Shown in pieces: positions 62,701-64,000 of a stretch of 64,000 bases of DNA. Location: the IMG/VR virus record IMGVR_UViG_3300021364_000001, positions 123,194-187,193 of that record. The stretch is one strand, 5' to 3'. Each line of letters begins with the position of its first letter. Positions within the stretch are counted from its first letter, which is position 1. This DNA comes from a virus. The notes under the pieces are model-generated. The model ran no database searches. It was not told where the DNA came from and saw only the letters and a list, made by a program, of their open reading frames with translations. A program made the translations under genes and the position numbers.

Positions 62701-64000
62701 TTGCCTGATTGTAACCAATACCACTTTGAGTGATAGTAATCGAATCAATGCCTGTAACAACAGACATGTAGAAACGCTTATTAGTATTCTCAGTAATAAC
62801 TCTGGAATTGACGATCAGTTCGTCTTGTGCAACTAGTTCGTGCTCTGTGGTGGTTGTGATTCTACCGTAGGGGATGTCATTGATGATTTCTTTTCTATAC
62901 TGCGAAATACCTGCACCTTGCACAGATTCAACCTGTGCGCTAGCGCCGAAACCATCTGTTCCTGTATTGTCAAAGAATAGTGTATCGTTAACCTGATAGG
63001 AAACACCAGGATTCTCGATAACGAAACCATCGATCTGAGCATTCTCGAATTTCGTCGTCGTCTCAACTTCGATATCGACTCGGGATTCTGTCGAAACTCT
63101 TGGGAAGTAATCATAGATTTGAAGTGCTGCTTCCTCCGTCATCGCCTGATTTGTGGCGATTTCCTCAGGAGAAATGATACCATCATTATCTATATCTTCA
63201 ATCTCGAAGATAATAGTGTCACCTTCACGCTCAGTGACCAGCTGGTCGGACTGTTGGTTAGGTTGACGATCAATATCGATATCAACTTCATCATAGGGAT
63301 CTCTGAAACGAGACACATCAGAGGGGATGTTCTCCTGGGTTGCTTGCTGACTCAGGTTCCAAGTATCAACCACAGAGTTGAACTGAGGTCCAATAATGTA
63401 AGGGAACACAGGAAGACCTGCTTCCGATGCATCAATAGTGATGAAGTAGGCATAAATGCCATCGGGATATTCAGGTGTCTTACAGAAACGACCGTTGTAA
63501 GGATCAAGATCGCCTTCTTGGAAAGTGTATTCGTAGTCATCAACGAACTGACCAGCAGGGTATTCGGTCAGAGAAGGTCCGTCAATACGAGCAGGGTTGG
63601 GGTTAGTATCGATATCATATACAACGTTTGCTTTCAGTTTGTAAGAAGAACGCATTCTTCTGATACCACCGCCAGCATCGGTAGGATCGATGTAACCATA
63701 AGGTCCGTAGATGGGACTTCCATCAAATGCCCAACCAATAATTGGAGAGTGGGTAATAGAAGCACCAGTCTCAGTTCCTTCTTCTTTGAACTGATTGGTC
63801 TCTGGGTCGAGAATTACGTTATCACCAACCACATAGCGGAGTTCTTTGGGATCGGATACGTGAGCATACTCACCACCATACTGGTTATTGAAACCAGTGA
63901 AAACATAACCACGAGCAATATCATACTTGGAACTCAGATCATATTCCAGGTTCTTGTTCCACTGGAACACATCTGCTTCAAATGTAGCAAGTTGACCAAC
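47792..64000 (-). CDS. Giant mosaic virion protein, 5' end beyond the window
   Basis: At least 5,402 codons; the frame is open to the window edge (upstream codons read VGQLATFEAD before a GTG at 63970), so the start is missing. Numbered from that GTG: a YHYH domain part (1-200; WAFDGSPIYGPYGY at 80-93), an EF-hand loop (259-270), a propeller-like region (about 500-865; SLYVCGELTQTNGD, VYICGWTDTNSPDP), LamG-like domain 1 (about 905-1095), two modules with APTHxxGT...VxWQY (about 1310-1430), glycine-rich GxGYxxxP repeats, six to seven helical repeats (about 2785-4340), LamG-like domain 2 (about 3285-3450), repeated NGVxQxPG modules, and a C-terminal Ig-like domain. It is probably a long adhesive fibre or tail appendage. 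No protease or hydrolase motif was recognised. Confidence 0.9.
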   Translation of the reverse strand, partial: VGQLATFEADVFQWNKNLEYDLSSKYDIARGYVFTGFNNQYGGEYAHVSDPKELRYVVGDNVILDPETNQFKEEGTETGASITHSPIIGWAFDGSPIYGPYGYIDPTDAGGGIRRMRSSYKLKANVVYDIDTNPNPARIDGPSLTEYPAGQFVDDYEYTFQEGDLDPYNGRFCKTPEYPDGIYAYFITIDASEAGLPVFPYIIGPQFNSVVDTWNLSQQATQENIPSDVSRFRDPYDEVDIDIDRQPNQQSDQLVTEREGDTIIFEIEDIDNDGIISPEEIATNQAMTEEAALQIYDYFPRVSTESRVDIEVETTTKFENAQIDGFVIENPGVSYQVNDTLFFDNTGTDGFGASAQVESVQGAGISQYRKEIINDIPYGRITTTTEHELVAQDELIVNSRVITENTNKRFYMSVVTGIDSITITQSGIGYNQAIPPTYEIISSQGQDVELDIKLDTTTGKIDKVDIINSGFNYDTENPPEIRVSHPQRFKKTYYWSTEFSESTGATFEVFDSIVASDRSLYVCGELTQTNGDSSAFIAKFNDLGSVVWDRTLLPSASIKTARWKKMYLDETSEENHLIYLIGETESQGTAGYNPDILVAKYESGLDNANNPEGLVRFQKEIAGVSGSTRRDYAGDIYLDDEQRVYICGWTDTNSPDPDDIWVMQLNNQGDVVEKRKFASDTEGEQMHQLYYLGDNQVAFCGIDQDNSDLMFGVMEYDGANIEMSYVKRLAVSGGDVQRPRFILDEYNDLFFVCDMWNGTKNYGVAFFKIALDQIRLTVATPQWDFAKIIAPSTTFESIKHAGITLDIFGNVNVATETQLEDNNLQATIFGFKYDGTIESSKITNVSKSANDVGFKVHSHAVDNSGDVILATNRQNPVQTIVHRFEDQANPTFDDTKQNLVSTITIFDAANIASSDTQAKFGTRSLEFQDTNSLVWQDINLLEEWTTVFWVRMDNTHATNNPTINMITVVDDLGADVQYIIDGNSGSGNFGKIGLQTNPVGGGGTTVWSVGSTYWTAMQDQDWHHIALVKEEPSLGSYVYSCYFDGVQVATQTTVNDIVMNDLTIGAAQGGPLIGNTFLGHIDDIVVDPRAVYSGSSLVVPTERYRITTTNDALELIKFDRLHSKRGNFTPDGTRNTESLDFETDGIAYTVNTISNPVITTWNVGSSGLQILDYSDVVSTLAPGTYTFVQNRYTYESKTSTIPTPLGRKLKIEPLVLPKYYIRDAGYQKIDAVKEFVFNQAIKFKKGSILQQVNSNGVVQAYGTIVEAPAGTIDDPGLGTTYKVGKIYGTFNNDDLYQNDANEENTIDEISFDVARPQDVWESGKAYVVNDQVWSDGKLYYATNNATSGSTAPTHEIGTVTDGAVVWQYISAAPAIEVDLADYPWPTPTDADPWAETRSYDVDDTVYFGRNKYTCTVAGVSGTVAPTHTAGTATDNSVTWQYTSTYDPLSDYARYRPFSVADYRVTILNTYPGSDFIIGDVVSLGNSITAGIKEDSNDKIAEINGLSSVKKIRLTVNLNKDIIRTADNRTDLIYCSALSPHNFNTNDILFVEGFTTAEFNGSFFVKEVFSSRDFIYKLRATATADPAFAQGAISRVKISSKHPTLLLVRNHSYIFDMSDASNFGYYLSFAQDNQYKLEYSFNVIEREGTPGLSSATETPVVKFTIGGEVTNITYYFDPSRTGVTSPVGANSFIDVIKTPFDGRFTISEVISDTEFRFPLLYEPEFTNAEIGLDDQDVPNTIYSTTSTKAIGPINSIKLISPGGFYKKLPVIDDISSNRKIEKLRITASGTEYAPGVYTQVPILGDGEGGLCNITVENDPETGSGAISQVALTDPGKGYTFGSIDIDAIPGILGPTLSGSGGEIEVVIPAEGTGAAVFLTGKQVGKIKTLKNNEFGYGYSHDYTLRPEIAFPINLQLFNTSILSQITITNPGAGYTSAPAVIIQGGGGTGAEAEAVVKNNRLSEILIKNPGSGYSSQPVVTLKSEFTYVVNLDLNYLQFNFPHGITTGAEVQFRAEDIGSTVGVLPKPSSVGLTSLSSTQTYYAIAGEANGLESDQLRFALTPVDAESGNFITFLTQGDGRQVLLTEVFGGQAEAVVETSRFLEGEQVFQGEDFEGATAFGVVSENDGWQIQPKILKITNPNGDFVVGGKVQGVISRASGIIDNINIAKGVLNIDAITRTAGRFTDDVGKPSEIIQKIQDSYFYQNFSYVIKSQIPINRWKQQILENNHPVGFNMFGELSLTGGKDVSGRKVAADFTKQVNINEYTNVNEITSFGAAQPIYSTFNNSEVLFRKKRLTNSEEILTSIVKKIDDISSQFDGVTKAFPLRVEGEQVIVKDNQLLVTINGVIQSPGTSYQVVGNSIVFSEAPRPDSKIVYRNIDFDIMPITRLNLNTIAGIFPSIGDTITGFTTETTAKVVATGATSIDVVDISGSSTGFALNERVDVGRTGFSALVGSIDKSFTKLFLQNIGGTFGTVLIGDRITGQTSGARATVTSIDLTENSIQVTDMSDGYFERGEDLTFFNAGYGANILNVDSVNYKTIFEFGETVTNMDGDTAIVEETNLDLDGNISDTLVLSKTSGTAEYETGQYNLFLNDIFYSAASNIAARVTSIAPYRDPITSINLERPATISGAWDTFVEGDTFFGVTSGARGEVVRVDFEASPPVLYYLPKTEQAFNLDPNTLDAESGQPIQVNETIQIYTTAVGDPDTIIPGALTETINGQPRVGDVVDTLTINKGSTFFGMIFERLISLTNTNVILDDISKTTITPTEILDSTDRINADFLDFEEVRSTEIQYENLTGGAMAAGDTLRSITVTYGNPVTDALNRWYDAANRIAANKQEIIDFANAEIAVQHPGFYYPGDNQTDQFSRYADAYRLIQRNKEYIKAKSYDDMVVEYPTLPIPSTTKCIRDIGHFVDALSMDMFQGGTVYTRKFLQMYFSEDGTTFLYVNNEAEATEYAFEQALGYMKNALTNMLTGTDTAGGQTYNLYDERSTGGSSGTGITADPSPGNPYGTAGSNTDNFGANNCSDVQSALQTLFDNVSEVLLAGSLSDLIELSEPSTYSTNETKCRRDIGYFVDALVQDIRGDGNYGVVKFTRFYFDANGTPISNGLVGETAESITAFNKARDMAKLAINNLLYDRDLTLVYDPSTYPGPYLTSSSEGHTYDPNYSQGTNFDDDTLCADVQAALDTLTSIATTAINAGNLNNINALSVISDGSFQENENLRVFKISYKEPLGNGFFLPGDTITGATSGASLSLKGANAGLKWLFTNSITGTLQNREYITNTKLTATNAVQTILEYKSGTKSLRIDAGGYLSHPLSDVNKFGTDDFTIEMWVKPTTLTGLQYLWDTRTSGPTENGSPVLYLNGGTINWWYNGSDQITGTHNMTTTDWHHVAVTRTTNITKVWVDGTQVGGDYTDNNAYLERAFKIGADEAGSNNFVGHLDNIIFKKGVSDYSATFTPGFTYPSGTGLNDVSFGLSFELPIIMSTQERLATYTGQTNSSATAKKIDYDEKTIIVEDINLSRDEYRKCADTIELNLDWIAETAVGLMKEKYPDFVMPGDTADGVGVQQGTNFCLRDTKEYILKAIIEDIRYGGNYNSVIAGRGYLTKTGDLAYVGNELLQSIFTWTEVAEVINYVITTTSSDLETYNGTKYTDILRIPNNFTAPASQAIQDEIVLLSNTIADILGPTGNRFRDAGDLIWKNRDYIAEETTGYLNDYYSANILNEITQETTFYDFLTIPGGDSKCERDIKQYILPAVITDLITGGNSATQYVIDFYLDNNNNIIYVENEIGAMLDAFNYVKKLVLHAVNNTLLTFGTTASELGVPAETHDDYYVAQWTTRTAYRDDTITIDTKGYNYADPSSNRNIDAADLLDANKHVIAREAVYTMNDLSKYLDFVVPGGAQNCIDDVMGVIDAIIHDLRYGGNSAVYDAALLYLNPEDSSISHIESEVEASIDVYKIAAEICILTMRNGFGRDNLYIYQAEGGAGGTVSPGGVGTSSIDAVDVETYEQNGADDRYIDASHIIERNIRLIAEEAVAQGLAQFPGLTIPGGNINCVHDVTDVLHAMVWNLRFGGNNKMFRAAEFYVTNGSLDHITSQSAESIWIFEKARDLAITVMRDQPITITAGHGYTQKYFADLDFFPYNQGGYVVTADTDTVTPCADVAAAMTSLMSIVTDTITTPASITDGTISKTLPNIWPVKYSPEMVLRDTSITYDSGSDWNQACASQAATIENLFDVIIQTITTAASNSPAPSYLTTITRDAGYNGNSEYQFYTCENVTSAVETLFDLMTSSLGGGSNSDKSAARRILFNKHAVSAKSFAEVQTAYPATLAEQSFADTLLNGLLIDMNTGGNNGILRIVNTWFDGEGNFIAFPDVTKQHLLWFVTRISEYCKRVLDDYNDRSVGGEWYGYDIYLDPTHEGTNAIENRYEYEKESTQFKIDSSLNLAYYAISRGTPPTQNTVQWTNNTHVTNQQNLYDEGTDWNTDPDLIINTPNIETAFERRENRVIIQRPNFYSRGDVLTYAIASSDVEPAFANVDYVYVLNATPTQFEITKEIRHDARFRDFALDTSLTGTQQLSLPVRTGITRTAKTYGQPDIDNPISGTFGLADVVVGATSNASSEIVRTRNNEAEIVKLYQKIYINTATGRFTVGERVQVQGAGTNFGTVLQTSVLTGDNEDEGWIYVENVTGSFTAADILEGVDSAQTAVVTGTNEDRMLVNIDRGAFSNGEIIFNKGNSAEADIVSYENSAGSLTSNLGGRITIDIETLQDDFIDGDIIYGSITDRILDIAYITAQGFQQIELNQFVHAEKVIECDVGNVLRDQGFEGDFKKGDLVYLLAGSTPKIPGWTAVVTDYIYDPDNSIHKIWIANLTPYGAAADGTTTTDPNELLTGGLGKFENLNNFPIIQCDIIGVQVTNYTSYGKVAGKAISGDTGRIWLEDVNGDFPSNLTIKSDYGWSAGVTQAKGLLGRCDRYFRGFDGTETSFKLTVSNGEAYFPDPAGHMLVFVNGVLQPPGANYAYTAFSDSISFTEPPTIGSEFIGYYVGKLRQLDDISFEFDSLRSSFNLKYQGGFYSLTLTEGVSSNTILPENNIIVSLNGVIQEPGVGYELVGSRIIFAEIPRAGSTFVAFSYIGSDADVIAATVVPPIEAGDILQIEGEADEREVALIESSNSLITFEYTGTVKGRGASALASIKSGEITKAIITSPGDGYTSRPNVDVVSSTGFDGRIRALMGLLRIDVKTPGIGYAQPVVTVETTVDDDFVPPTGPAVNQGFDTYAGEGTDPQGNPIVITPGYINIVTQPVNVTVNQGQTAQFTVVGQFVNSSDNQVGTTPLNYQWQRKQYGETDWNNITGQNTAVYTSNAAEQADDGDEFRVAITAAGATPVYSNSVILTVQTGATIITNFNPTQIFQ
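50950..55620 (-). repeat. Six to seven helical repeats in the giant gene
   Basis: Each unit encodes a helix pair ending in a motif C-x2-D-x4-hydrophobic-x2-A. Copies: CIRDIGHFVDAL (near 55290), CRRDIGYFVDAL (54810), CLRDTKEYILKA (53300), CERDIKQYILPA (52780), CIDDVMGVIDAI (52300), CVHDVTDVLHAM (51850), and a degenerate copy without cysteine, FADTLLNGLLID (51020). Most are followed by a D-(I/L)-R-x-GGN segment. Spacing is about 450-520 nt, except where the second LamG-like domain interrupts after copy two and where the last copy has drifted. Confidence 0.8.

Overview
This window looks like part of the genome of a T4-like marine cyanomyovirus (a phage of Synechococcus or Prochlorococcus). The T4 morphogenesis genes appear in T4 order and are mixed with photosynthesis and pentose-phosphate genes of cyanobacterial type. 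Every credible gene is on the minus strand, so transcription runs from high to low coordinates. Genes are packed tightly, with many 1-4 nt start/stop overlaps. The longest gap is about 140 nt, and I see no tRNA, CRISPR, insertion sequence or intein.

Layout in transcription order. 64000-41235: an adhesin/tail-periphery block with a giant mosaic gene cut by the window edge (at least 5,400 codons), three further virion proteins (535, 494 and 617 aa) and the baseplate wedge protein gp8. 41231-25683: a 2,470-aa DUF4815-type structural protein where T4 has gp9/gp10, two small coiled-coil proteins, a terminator, and a 2,530-aa fibre-like protein. 25676-22550: neck and tail completion genes gp13, gp14, gp15 and the small terminase gp16.

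22526-15043: an accessory region inserted between gp16 and gp17, which are adjacent in T4. It holds a possible virion protein, a group of very basic proteins (one with what looks like a capsid-targeting leader), several tiny membrane proteins, and a metabolic cassette: plastoquinol terminal oxidase (PTOX), glucose-6-phosphate dehydrogenase (zwf), 6-phosphogluconate dehydrogenase (gnd), a staphylococcal-nuclease-like protein and plastocyanin (petE). Such genes are thought to keep electron flow and NADPH/pentose supply going during infection. 15043-4436: DNA packaging, tail and head genes gp17, gp18, gp19, gp20, a gp67-like core protein, gp21, gp22 and gp23. 4340-1: small genes, a gp3-like tail completion protein, UvsY, UvsW, a conserved unknown, the late sigma factor gp55, and a gene cut by the left edge.

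Thirteen sites with the core TAAATA, most just upstream of a gene, look like T4-type late promoters that gp55 would read. Three C(UUCG)G hairpins punctuate the map. The gp55 gene itself has a host-type -35/-10 promoter. Several virion proteins, including the tail sheath, share small inserted beta modules, and the tail tube protein carries three arginine-rich segments; these are the most unusual structural features.
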